A stretch of DNA of 64,000 nt from Taibaiella sp041660405 (GTDB lineage: Bacteria; Bacteroidota; Bacteroidia; Chitinophagales; Chitinophagaceae). Below the pieces are notes generated by a model that did no database searches, was not told the DNA's origin, and saw only the letters and a list, made by a program, of their open reading frames with translations. The stretch covers positions 62,001 to 126,000 of the forward strand of contig JBAZWL010000011.1 of the NCBI GenBank assembly GCA_041660405.1, given 5' to 3'. Position 1 is the first letter of the stretch, and the number at the start of each line of letters is the position of its first letter. The position numbers were made by a program, and so were the translations under genes. Shown piece after piece: positions 52,534-60,548 of the stretch.

Positions 52534-52541
52534 TAGCTTTG
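52534..52541 (+). promoter_or_regulatory. Probable -7 element of the beta-lactamase gene
   Basis: TAGCTTTG fits TAnnTTTG and lies 34 bp before the ATG. The 8-mer TGGTAGCT that overlaps it also occurs 25 bp upstream (52506-52513). Confidence 0.45.
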
Positions 52542-52575
52542 TGTCATCCTTACTTTATTAAATCAATATATTATT

Positions 52576-53784
52576 ATGACTCAGAAAACCCTGGCGCATT
52601 TGACCACTATTTCAAAAATCTCCGCAATATTGCTTTTATGTTTGTTATTGGATTTGTGTGCTTGCGCTCCCGCTAAAAACAATAATGATACAAATGCAAT
52701 GAAAGGGTTTGTGGATAGCCTGGCGGCTCCATTAATGAGCCAAAACAATATACCCGGGCTAAGTATAGCAGTAACTATAGATGGCAAACATTATTTTTTC
52801 AACTATGGTGTGTTATCAAAGGAGACGAACAAACCTGTTACTAATGAGGCGTTATTTGAACTTGGGTCTGTAAGTAAAACGTTTACCAGCACACTTGCCT
52901 GTTTATCACAACTGAATGGCAATCTTAATCTGTCTGATCCTGTAAGTAAATATTTACCCTCTTTACGAGGTACTGCTTTCGATTCTATAAAATTGTATCA
53001 TTTAGGAACGCATACTGCCGGCGGTTTTCCTTTACAGCTTCCAGAAAGTATTACCGATACTATTCAGCTCATGGAGTATTATAAAAACTGGGTGCCTGTT
53101 TATACTCCGGGTACTTACAGGGTATATTCAAATGTCAGTATCGGGTTACTTGGTGTAATAGCGGGGAAAACAATGCACGAACCTTTTGAGCATGCCATGG
53201 TAAATAATGTCTTTTCAAAATTAGGAATGGATAATACCTATTACCAGGTTCCCGTTGATAAAATGAATACATATGCACAGGGCTATAACAAGGTAGACAG
53301 CCCGGTAAGGTTGAACCTGGCTGTTCTGGCATACGAGGCTTATGGAATTAAATCGTGCGCTAAGGATATGATAACATTTGTAGACGCCAATATGGGCATA
53401 GGTAACCAGAAAGGAAATGTGCAACGCGCTTTGGAAAAGACGCATACCGGTTATTTTAAAACTACGGAAATGGTACAGGATTTAATATGGGAGCAGTATA
53501 AATATCCGGTAACCTTAGATCAACTACTGGCAGGCAATTCAGATGGAATGATCTATGATCCGAATCCTGTTACTGTATTAATACCTTCCCATAGTCCGCA
53601 AGCAAATGTATTGATCAATAAAACAGGATCTACCGGCGGTTTTTCATCTTATGTTGCTTATATACCTTCAAAAAAGATCGGGGTTGTAATGCTTGCCAAT
53701 AAAAATTTCCCGATTAAACCAAGGGTAACAACAGTATATAAAATACTATCGTACCTGGAAAGTGAAATGTTGAACAAGAAGTAG
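52576..53784 (+). CDS. Class C (AmpC-type) beta-lactamase
   Basis: 402 residues. Hydrophobic leader ending in LCAC (Cys 30), a possible lipoprotein signal. All AmpC catalytic elements are present: LFELGSVSKTFT with nucleophile S98 and K101, the Y184-S-N motif in YRVYSNVSIGLLG, and K349-T-G in NKTGSTGGFSSYVAYIP. Further AmpC-specific blocks: HTAGGFPLQLP, EAYGIKSCAKDM, GVVMLANKNFP. This agreement is closer to true cephalosporinases than to the broad serine-hydrolase family. It would hydrolyse cephalosporins and penicillins in the periplasm. No AmpR-type regulator gene is adjacent. Substrate range cannot be told. Confidence 0.9.
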   Translation: MTQKTLAHLTTISKISAILLLCLLLDLCACAPAKNNNDTNAMKGFVDSLAAPLMSQNNIPGLSIAVTIDGKHYFFNYGVLSKETNKPVTNEALFELGSVSKTFTSTLACLSQLNGNLNLSDPVSKYLPSLRGTAFDSIKLYHLGTHTAGGFPLQLPESITDTIQLMEYYKNWVPVYTPGTYRVYSNVSIGLLGVIAGKTMHEPFEHAMVNNVFSKLGMDNTYYQVPVDKMNTYAQGYNKVDSPVRLNLAVLAYEAYGIKSCAKDMITFVDANMGIGNQKGNVQRALEKTHTGYFKTTEMVQDLIWEQYKYPVTLDQLLAGNSDGMIYDPNPVTVLIPSHSPQANVLINKTGSTGGFSSYVAYIPSKKIGVVMLANKNFPIKPRVTTVYKILSYLESEMLNKK

Positions 53785-53826
53785 TGTTGCTCAATGCTAT
53801 TATGGCTTGTGGATACAATATTTGTC

Positions 53827-53851
53827 AGGCCTGGGCTTATATCCCAGGCCT
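53827..53851. terminator. Terminator between the beta-lactamase and the gliding-type gene
   Basis: 9-bp stem AGGCCTGGG/CCCAGGCCT with a 7-base loop followed by TTTT, between convergent genes. Confidence 0.78.
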
Positions 53852-53864
53852 TTTCTATAAATAA

Positions 53865-55475
53865 TTACCGCATCAGAGCAACATCCCCTTTAAGTGAATA
53901 AGTATTGACTCCTATTATATAACGCACCAGATAAAAATAAGTATCCATGTCGGCCATTTTACCATTATGGTAGCCATCCCAACCTTCAGTTATATCTCTG
54001 GTAAAAAATACTTTTTGTCCATACCTGTTGTACACGCTAAAGTCTTTAAGGCGCACCCTTTCGTCCTTAGGTATCAGTTTAAAAACATCATTCACACCAT
54101 CACCATTGGGACTGAAGGCATTGGGCAGCATAGCATTGGTTACGTGAACTGTAACAGAATCGTAAGCCATGCAACCCTCTTGCGAAGTAACCGTGAAATA
54201 GTAAGTAGTTGTTTCGGTAGGTGCCACCACAGGATTCAGCATGTTAGCCTGGCTTACACTTCCTGCAGGTGTCCACCAATAGGTTCCCATAGCTTTGCCA
54301 TTCAATTGGGTAGATTCCCCCAACTTGATATCCTGATCGTTGCCGGCATTAATTACTACTGGCGGGAAGAAGTGAATCACTACCCCTCTTTCAATTTTAC
54401 ATCCGGAATCATTTTGAATTAATACTTTATAATTCATCTCCCGCGCAGGCCATACCTGTGTAAATGGCGTAACAATACTCGCTATATTTTCTTCAGGAGA
54501 CCATAAGTATTGTGTGCCGCCATAAGCCCTTAACAGAATAGTATCACCCGGGCAAATGGTAGTATCTACAGGCAAAGCAGTCATATGGCTGTAATCGTAT
54601 AAAGAGATATGAATACTACCCATGGCCGTATCCACGCACTCTCCTGTTGCTGCATTGCTGATATAAACGGTATACACAGTACTCAATGTGGGATTAACGG
54701 TAACCGTTGCCTGGTTAGGATTTGAAGTAATTGCCGATACCGGTTCCCAATGGAAACCCATTAAGGTATTGACATTGCTTACATCAGCATGAAGGCTGAT
54801 CTGCTTAGCGTCACACAGGAAAGTATCTTGTAAAGTAAGCAATGGTTTGTTTGTATGCTTTACATAAATATTCAAGCTGGCTGTATCTGCCAGGTCGCAG
54901 CCAGTTTGCCTGGAGGCAATCAGCTTAATAGTATGCGGGCCTTCGGCAAAGGTATGAGAAGGAGCAGCCAATGTACTGGTATCACCATCTCCAAAATCCC
55001 AGAGATAGTTGGTAGCTCCTATACATTGGTTATTAAACTGAAGGTAGTAATCAGCACAACCGGTATCATTAGCATTGTTAGCCAATCCGAAATTGGCCAG
55101 GACAACGCCTACATCCATATTAAATTTATAACTGGCAATATCGAAACCACCTGTAAGTTTTAGAGGATGAACAACACCAGGTGATGTAGGAAAAGAAGGA
55201 TCTGCTGTACACGCAGAATGATAAATGATTCCCTGCGGATCAAAACGGCTGGTACCACCGTCTACATGTGTGCCGGACGGGCCAAAGAAAGTACCATACA
55301 ACAAGTTGGTAAAACCAGGGCCTAAAGCACCAAGCCAGAAACTGCCCGGCGTTGTCTGGTAAGCTCCCGGCGAAAGGGGACTATTTGAAGCAGCACTGAA
55401 CCCGCTCAGATAAGTATTACCACACACGTCGTGCATAAATGCTGTAGGCACAAAGCCATTGATCGTATTACCCAT
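53865..55475 (-). CDS. C-terminal part of the frameshifted surface protein
   Basis: Downstream frame of the broken gene. The open frame in fact begins before 55475, at about 55595, and the first in-frame ATG (MGNTINGFV) is internal to a repeat, not a natural start; no signal peptide precedes it. Contains the PKD, Ig-like and gliding-type C-terminal domains described for the whole gene. Alone it could not be exported. Confidence 0.6.
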   Translation of the reverse strand: MGNTINGFVPTAFMHDVCGNTYLSGFSAASNSPLSPGAYQTTPGSFWLGALGPGFTNLLYGTFFGPSGTHVDGGTSRFDPQGIIYHSACTADPSFPTSPGVVHPLKLTGGFDIASYKFNMDVGVVLANFGLANNANDTGCADYYLQFNNQCIGATNYLWDFGDGDTSTLAAPSHTFAEGPHTIKLIASRQTGCDLADTASLNIYVKHTNKPLLTLQDTFLCDAKQISLHADVSNVNTLMGFHWEPVSAITSNPNQATVTVNPTLSTVYTVYISNAATGECVDTAMGSIHISLYDYSHMTALPVDTTICPGDTILLRAYGGTQYLWSPEENIASIVTPFTQVWPAREMNYKVLIQNDSGCKIERGVVIHFFPPVVINAGNDQDIKLGESTQLNGKAMGTYWWTPAGSVSQANMLNPVVAPTETTTYYFTVTSQEGCMAYDSVTVHVTNAMLPNAFSPNGDGVNDVFKLIPKDERVRLKDFSVYNRYGQKVFFTRDITEGWDGYHNGKMADMDTYFYLVRYIIGVNTYSLKGDVALMR

Positions 55476-55540
55476 ACGGGTAGAGATCAGTGAAGTAGTA
55501 AGTGTGGAATCTAATTTATGAATAAAAATATTACCACCTG

Positions 55541-57229
55541 TTACAGAGAAAACACCTGGCGATACCGGATAGGTGGACGAACTGGACGTTTGCCCATTAC
55601 AAAAGTATTATCTGAAGGGTCAATCTGTACTTTAAAGGCATGATCATAGTCAGCAGTACCCAGGTATGTAGAATGCGCAAGACCTGTTGCTGTGTTGATA
55701 ATACTCACAAAACCATCGGTACCACCGGGAGCAGTGGCATGTAAAGATCCAGTTGTCGCAGGGAAGTTGGCACTGGCAGTACCACCGCAAACCACAATTT
55801 CATTAGTACTGTTCAGCACTAAAGAAAAGGCAGCATCATTGTCGGCTCCACCAAGAAAAGTACTGTACATTAAAGTAGTAAGATTGGAATCCAGCTTACA
55901 CACTACACCATCCTGCATTCCACCAAGAGTGGTTTGCGCAGCACCAGCCGTAACCGGGAAGTTGGCCGAAGTGGTACTGCTTGCAATATAAATATCCCCA
56001 TTGGGAGCGGTAAACACCTCACCCCTGTTCGCATCGCCATAGTTAGGACTTAATAAGGCAGTATTGGAAGCCTCGATACCCGTGCCACCCAGATAGGTAG
56101 CCGCTTTTAATACAGCACCGCTAGTGCTGAAACGTGCAATGTAGATATCAGTGCCGTTTAAAATATTATCGTAACACCCGATACTCAACGGTAGATTTGA
56201 CGAACTGGTAGATCCGCAAATAACCAATTCCTCGTTGGCATTTACCATCATATTATTGGGCAGATCAGTGCCATTGCCGCCATAGTATGTGGAGTATAAT
56301 AAACTGGTACCATTGCTGCTGTATTTATTGATACCGGCATCTACATTAGTTCCATAAATAATCTGGAAAGCCCCTGTAGTTATCGGCCAGCCTGTTCCAA
56401 AACATTCGCCACCGGCATACAAATTACCATTAAGGTCGTATGTAGCACTAAATCCAAAAGTAGAAGCTGTACTCCCGCTGAATGTACTGAACACCAATAC
56501 CGGATCTATGATGAGTGGATAAGCTTTTTGATAACCATCAGGCAATTCAAAAGCAATTTTGTTTCCGGGCTTTACTATGTAGTGACATTTTACCACTACT
56601 TCCTTTCCATCAATTACCTGGTATACATATGGGGCTTGTTCTGTTATAGTATTTACACTGGTATGGATGCGTAAACTGCCATCCTTCATCAGCTCTGGCT
56701 TTACCCCTTCAAAGGCAAGTGCTATTTGAGATGGATCGGCGCCCGGTTTCACCACAAAATCATATTTCAATGATTGTTCCCGGCTATATACTAATGCATC
56801 GATGCCTTGATAAATATTATTCCAGGTCACCTTTTTATACAGCGGCACATTACCTGCCCAATGGTCTGGATCGTTTCCGATAAAATAATTGTGATAATAA
56901 GACTGCTTATTTTCTTGGGTAAGGACAACATTTTTATTGGCATTACTGAAGGTTACACTGTACGCATGAAAGTTCACCTTCTCCTGCGATACATCTTTGC
57001 TGTCATGCTTTAGTTCATGAATACGTTCCAGATCTGACTCTTTATAATAACTAAACATAAAACCATCAGACTTCAGAAACACAGCTCCTCCCGGCACAAA
57101 AGCTTTATACTGCACGGGGTTTGGAAATTGGTTTTTATTCTGGATAAAATCAAGGTTTCCATCCTTTGCAAGTGTGGCAAAACTTGTAATCAGCAATAGG
57201 ATAAAGGTGGTGTAGATTTTTCTGGTCAT
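55541..57229 (-). CDS. N-terminal part of the frameshifted surface protein
   Basis: 562 residues from ATG 57229, with signal peptide, N-terminal domain and SBBP repeats. It ends in an out-of-frame tail (KRPVRPPIRYRQVFSL) with no similarity to the repeat pattern, the mark of a shifted frame. It lacks a T9SS sorting domain, so on its own it should stop in the periplasm. The open frame upstream to 57334 precedes the signal peptide and is not used. Confidence 0.65.
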   Translation of the reverse strand: MTRKIYTTFILLLITSFATLAKDGNLDFIQNKNQFPNPVQYKAFVPGGAVFLKSDGFMFSYYKESDLERIHELKHDSKDVSQEKVNFHAYSVTFSNANKNVVLTQENKQSYYHNYFIGNDPDHWAGNVPLYKKVTWNNIYQGIDALVYSREQSLKYDFVVKPGADPSQIALAFEGVKPELMKDGSLRIHTSVNTITEQAPYVYQVIDGKEVVVKCHYIVKPGNKIAFELPDGYQKAYPLIIDPVLVFSTFSGSTASTFGFSATYDLNGNLYAGGECFGTGWPITTGAFQIIYGTNVDAGINKYSSNGTSLLYSTYYGGNGTDLPNNMMVNANEELVICGSTSSSNLPLSIGCYDNILNGTDIYIARFSTSGAVLKAATYLGGTGIEASNTALLSPNYGDANRGEVFTAPNGDIYIASSTTSANFPVTAGAAQTTLGGMQDGVVCKLDSNLTTLMYSTFLGGADNDAAFSLVLNSTNEIVVCGGTASANFPATTGSLHATAPGGTDGFVSIINTATGLAHSTYLGTADYDHAFKVQIDPSDNTFVMGKRPVRPPIRYRQVFSL

Positions 57230-57409
57230 AGCCTGTTTATATAAAGAGGATAGGTTATTGAATGATGGTATCAGGAATAGACACATGTATTTAACAAAAC
57301 GTTGGAAGACATAGCGATCAATTTGATAAATCAAAAAAATATATAGTGTTGCTGCTTATTTTAAAAAATAATCAACTACTTTTGCGTTCCTGAAAAAGAG
57401 TAAAAAGAT

Positions 57410-57496
57410 GCCCAGGTGGCGAAATTGGTAGACGCACTGTGTTCAGGTCGCAGCGTTCGCAAGGATGTGCTGGTTCGAATCCAGTCCTGGGCACCA
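57410..57496 (+). tRNA. tRNA-Leu (CAG)
   Basis: 87 bases including an encoded CCA. Acceptor GCCCAGG/CCTGGGC, D-loop AATTGGTAGAC, anticodon stem CTGTG/CGCAG with loop TTCAGGT (CAG), long class II variable arm, T-loop GGTTCGAATCC. TACTTTTG at 57377-57384 is a good -7 element. Its last 13 acceptor-side bases are repeated at 59381-59393. Confidence 0.96.
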
Positions 57497-57582
57497 CAAA
57501 AAAAGAGATATACAATTGTATATCTCTTTTTTTGTGCCTTTTTTGCCTGTGATTTTTTTTGGTAAAAACACCAACAAAGGCG
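57483..57582 (+). repeat. Left direct repeat: tRNA-Leu 3' end plus terminator (attL-like)
   Basis: Begins with AGTCCTGGGCACC inside the tRNA, runs through the terminator hairpin and on to AAAGGCG. The whole stretch of about 100 bases reappears, partly diverged, at 59381-59484. The arrangement is that of an attachment-site duplication at a tRNA 3' end. Confidence 0.7.
57498..57533 (+). terminator. Terminator of tRNA-Leu
   Basis: 36-base perfect palindrome, 18-base arms AAAAAAAGAGATATACAA and complement, directly after the CCA end. Confidence 0.9.
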
Positions 57583-57712
57583 AAGTACTAAAATTATCTA
57601 CTGCACAAAATTCTGATCATGCTGGCGTATTTACCAAGTTCTAAAAATCTAAGGGGAAACCCTTAGGGATATATTGATGGTGGATCGACAACTTTGTGGT
57701 GTAAAGAAATAA
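57583..57712. other. Spacer inside the tRNA-Leu islet
   Basis: No gene. Contains a small stable hairpin CTAAGGG-GAAA-CCCTTAG (57649-57666) with a GNRA-type tetraloop, not followed by a T run, of unknown role. Confidence 0.45.
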
Positions 57713-57937
57713 ACCATACCTGGATCGGGTTCTGAGATAACGGGGCTTTATACGGTGCTGGAAACCGGTAACAATGCTTATCTGCTGGTTACGGATATGA
57801 ACGGTCGGGTGCTGCAACGTATACCAGTAACTGCCGAAACCACAGAGATAGATATGGCTGCACTGATTCCCGGCATATATATATTGAAGTATACCGACGC
57901 CAACCGCACGCAAATGCTGAAGATAAATAAGCAATAG
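57713..57937 (+). pseudogene. Remnant of a T9SS C-terminal sorting domain
   Basis: The frame is open from 57713 (just after a TAA) to TAG 57935-57937 without a proper start. It reads as the last 70 or so residues of a T9SS type A domain: GLYTVLETGNNAYLLVTDMNGRVLQRIPV then GIYILKYTDANRTQMLKINKQ. The expected YPNP motif and the whole cargo are missing. It is the tail of a lost secreted-protein gene, cut at the islet's left edge. Confidence 0.75.
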
Positions 57938-57990
57938 ATCATCCAAACATTTCACTACCAATAACTATTCACACTCAAAAACCAAACACA

Positions 57991-59349
57991 ATGAGCGACC
58001 ACGCTATGATCAATTTCCAGATCTTTCCTTCCCAATACGAAGAAAACGGGGACGGAGAAAAATGTTGCTGGCTGGGCGGCCAGCTTCCTACACAGCAGGA
58101 CTTGAACAACGTCCAGTTAAGGCCTTACCAGACAGACGCTATACCAGGACGTCCGAATCCTGATTGGGGTTTTCATCTGCTGGACGTACCTGGAGAACCC
58201 GAGAAATATCGGTTGAAGTATGTAAAGATGAGCGATCCCGATCATTGGTGGTATGGCGTCACCGTAAACGAACAGGGGCAACTGGTGTTACAGGAAACAG
58301 AGGGTGTTCATTTTATTGTAAGAAAATTAGGCGCATACTATACGCTCGAGTATAACGGGCGGTTTGTGGAGAGTGAAAATGGGAATCTCGGTGCGACTAC
58401 GCTTATAAAAACCGGCGACTCCCCTCCGCCGCCACCAGTGACTCAATACGATGCCATACCGAAAACTACATTCAGGGTATTGTGGAAGTTCATCAAGATG
58501 GATCACATGAGTGGCCGTGAATGGCAAACGAAACTGCTCGCCATCGATAAAGACCTGACGATCGATAAAATATTTTTTCCCGGTACACATGACTCCGGAA
58601 CAGAAGGAAATAAAGTAGTTTCCGATCGTTGTCAATATCATACCATACCGGAACAGTGCGCTATGGGAGTTCGCTATTTCGACCTCAGGGTAGCGGATGA
58701 CTGGGATATTTATCATGGCCTGGATTCCGGAATAAACCTGAAGGATGTATTGGATGCTGTCATCGATCATTTGAAGAATCATGGTGAAGAGTTCTTTATT
58801 CTCCAGGTAACGCCGGAGACCAGCGCTGATTTTTCGAAACGATTGAACCAGTACCTGATCGACAATTTTGACCTGTTTATCAACAACTATGCATATACTA
58901 CAAGCGTGCTGCCTACACTGGATACGGCTAAAGGAAAGATCATCTTCTTCGCCAGAGGTTACGAACCCATAGTGCATGACGATTCCGGACTACAATACGA
59001 ATACCACATCGGTTGGGAGGACAATATCCCCGGCGGCTATTCCAGCTCCGATCCTTTTCCGCACATCAATGTATGGGTCCAGGACCGTTACGACCTGGTA
59101 CCGGATAGTACGAAATTCGATGAGTACGTCAATCCTGCCCTCAAAAAAATGTTCGTTAAAGATCATAACAACTGGATCATCAATTTCTGTAGTGTAGCCA
59201 ACGGCGGGCCACTTGGCTCTTCAGAAGATATCAATCCATGGGTCGCCAACCGGCTCATGTGGACGCCTTCCCAGCCCACCGGTCTGTTAATGCTCGATGG
59301 GGCAAGAGTGGGAAGTATTGCCAATATCATTGCCCTCAACTTTAGTTAG
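57991..59349 (+). CDS. PI-PLC X-domain protein with N-terminal lectin-like region
   Basis: 452 residues without a signal peptide. Residues 1-143 form a beta-rich region (HLLDVPGEPEKYRLKYVKMSDPDHWWYGV, EGVHFIVRKLGAYYTLEYNGRF), possibly a small trefoil or lectin-like domain; then a Pro linker SPPPPPVT; residues about 185-450 are a PI-PLC X domain: FPGTHDSGT with catalytic H200 and D201, AMGVRYFDLRVADDWDIYHG with R233 and second catalytic H242, and EEFFILQVTPE. Bacterial PI-PLCs cleave phosphatidylinositol or GPI anchors to a cyclic inositol phosphate. It is the only intact gene of the tRNA-Leu islet and looks richer in GC than its neighbours, consistent with transfer. How it leaves the cell, if at all, is unclear. 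Confidence 0.88.
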   Translation: MSDHAMINFQIFPSQYEENGDGEKCCWLGGQLPTQQDLNNVQLRPYQTDAIPGRPNPDWGFHLLDVPGEPEKYRLKYVKMSDPDHWWYGVTVNEQGQLVLQETEGVHFIVRKLGAYYTLEYNGRFVESENGNLGATTLIKTGDSPPPPPVTQYDAIPKTTFRVLWKFIKMDHMSGREWQTKLLAIDKDLTIDKIFFPGTHDSGTEGNKVVSDRCQYHTIPEQCAMGVRYFDLRVADDWDIYHGLDSGINLKDVLDAVIDHLKNHGEEFFILQVTPETSADFSKRLNQYLIDNFDLFINNYAYTTSVLPTLDTAKGKIIFFARGYEPIVHDDSGLQYEYHIGWEDNIPGGYSSSDPFPHINVWVQDRYDLVPDSTKFDEYVNPALKKMFVKDHNNWIINFCSVANGGPLGSSEDINPWVANRLMWTPSQPTGLLMLDGARVGSIANIIALNFS

Positions 59350-59380
59350 TGTTACGTTCAAAAAATAGTCATTTAAGTAA

Positions 59381-59484
59381 AGTCCTGGGCACCGAGATTA
59401 AAAAAGAGATATACGTTTGTATATCTCTTTTTTTGTGCCTTATTTTACCTTGTGATATTTGTTGGTGAAAACAGTAAAAAGGCG
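59381..59484 (+). repeat. Right direct repeat: partial tRNA-Leu 3' end plus terminator (attR-like)
   Basis: Repeats AGTCCTGGGCACC of tRNA-Leu, then a terminator hairpin, then GTGCCTT...GTGAT...GGTxAAAACA...AAAGGCG, in the same order as 57483-57582. The rest of the tRNA is absent. Identity is highest in the tRNA end and the hairpin arms and lower beyond. Confidence 0.7.
59400..59433 (+). terminator. Terminator, second copy
   Basis: 15-bp arms AAAAAAGAGATATAC and complement around GTTT; the arms are identical to those of the tRNA-Leu terminator while the loop differs. It now ends the PI-PLC gene. Confidence 0.85.
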
Positions 59485-59539
59485 GGAAAACATTTTTTTA
59501 GACCATACCAAATAACTTCTAATCGGATTAATCTACAAA

Positions 59540-60457
59540 ATGACACTACTTGGAATTATTGACATCTGTTTTGGTACCGAGCACTCCGATGGAAACAGAT
59601 TTAATGCTTGGCAAATACTTTACACTCTAGTAGGATCTTTAGGAGCTTTGGGTATTGCCTATCTTGTTTTTCGATGGAATCAACGTTTTACCAAAACCAA
59701 ATATGCAAATGATAAAAAGGAAGCTAGGGAAGAGAAATATACCTACTTCGTCACAATGGTTAAAGAAATACCTAAAATAACGGCTGGCCAAGTTTCCCTT
59801 TACCAACAACATATAAAAATCATCAAAGCGGATCCGATTAAATACTACCCAGCTGATTCTTTTATAATTACAACTTTGAAAAGATTGAGCGAATCAAATG
59901 ACAACGAACAATATCTTCATTCTTTTCTTAGTGCTAGTAGAATTAAAGACAAACAGGAGTGTATAAATTCTTTTAAAGATCTTTATTCTTATATCGACTA
60001 CAAGTATTCCACTTTGCTTCGAGCTTTTGAATATCATGAACACGTTAAAAACGAAAAAGAAAAAACTATAGAAAAATTTATTGTTGCAGTTAAAGACCTT
60101 GAGGATTACGTTGGAAATTATTTGCGTGATGTCAAGGATAATACTGATGTCCCTCAGGAGGTTGTTGTTTTGAATATATTCAAAAATTACTGTGATAAGA
60201 AAATAGCTGGCGGAGCGAATAATTTTACCTTATCGTACAAAGAATTAGCTATGCCATTAGCCACAAATCTTTTGAAGTTGAATCCAGAAAATTACAGTAA
60301 TAATTCTCTTGGAATTTTAGATAAGGCAAAAGCCGTGAAAAATGCATACGAGCTATTCTTTCACAAAAATAAATTTGAAATTGCCAATTTCGAAAACTTG
60401 ATTGAACAGATGCAAGCATACGATAATGAATTGAATGACATTTTAGCTAAACTCTAA
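59540..60457 (+). CDS. Single-pass membrane protein of unknown function
   Basis: 305 residues. One transmembrane helix near the N-terminus (about 24-45; AWQILYTLVGSLGALGIAYLVF) followed by a basic stop-transfer RWNQRFTKTKYANDKKEAREEK and about 240 residues of predicted helix in the cytoplasm, with several Tyr/Lys-rich segments (SLYQQHIKIIKADPIKYYP, YIDYKYSTLLRAFEYHEH). No known domain is recognised. It is more AT-rich than the PI-PLC gene beside it and lies directly outside the right repeat, so it may belong to the same variable region. A phage-defence-like accessory role is possible but unsupported. Confidence 0.7.
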   Translation: MTLLGIIDICFGTEHSDGNRFNAWQILYTLVGSLGALGIAYLVFRWNQRFTKTKYANDKKEAREEKYTYFVTMVKEIPKITAGQVSLYQQHIKIIKADPIKYYPADSFIITTLKRLSESNDNEQYLHSFLSASRIKDKQECINSFKDLYSYIDYKYSTLLRAFEYHEHVKNEKEKTIEKFIVAVKDLEDYVGNYLRDVKDNTDVPQEVVVLNIFKNYCDKKIAGGANNFTLSYKELAMPLATNLLKLNPENYSNNSLGILDKAKAVKNAYELFFHKNKFEIANFENLIEQMQAYDNELNDILAKL

Positions 60458-60548
60458 GCAATGAATGATTGTTTCAAAAAAACAACCTTGCTAACGCACG
60501 TAAAAACGTTCTGCTGTGACAACTTCAGTTAATTTTAAAAGACCAATC

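Larger units (their letters stand above)
53865..57229 (-). pseudogene. Frameshifted large SBBP-repeat/PKD surface protein with gliding-type C-terminal domain
   Basis: One gene broken by a frame change near 55588-55597. From ATG 57229: signal peptide (KIYTTFILLLITSFATLA), a DUF7948-like N-terminal domain (QNKNQFPNPVQYKA, YHNYFIGNDPDHWAGNVPLYKKVTWNNIYQGID), then SBBP beta-propeller-like repeats (YSTYYGGNGTD, AATYLGGTG, STFLGGADND, HSTYLGTADYD). The frame is lost after FVMGK; one base gained or a -1 slip would give KTSSSSTYPVSPGVFSVTGG and continue the repeat. The second part holds a PKD domain (YLWDFGDGDTS), Ig-like repeats and a T9SS type B/gliding-motility C-terminal domain (LPNAFSPNGDGVNDVFK ... 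YRFNRYGQKVF-like). Intact, it would have about 1120 residues and be exported by T9SS to the surface. Confidence 0.85.

Noticed and set aside
57245..57334. Upstream extension of the frameshifted surface protein
   Set aside because: Starting earlier would bury the signal peptide; ATG 57229 gives a normal one.
57641..57961. 106-residue minus-strand frame in the tRNA-Leu islet
   Set aside because: Mirror of the T9SS remnant on the plus strand; no motif of its own.
59381..59484. Second tRNA-Leu gene
   Set aside because: Only the last 13 bases and the terminator are present; no anticodon or D arm can be formed.
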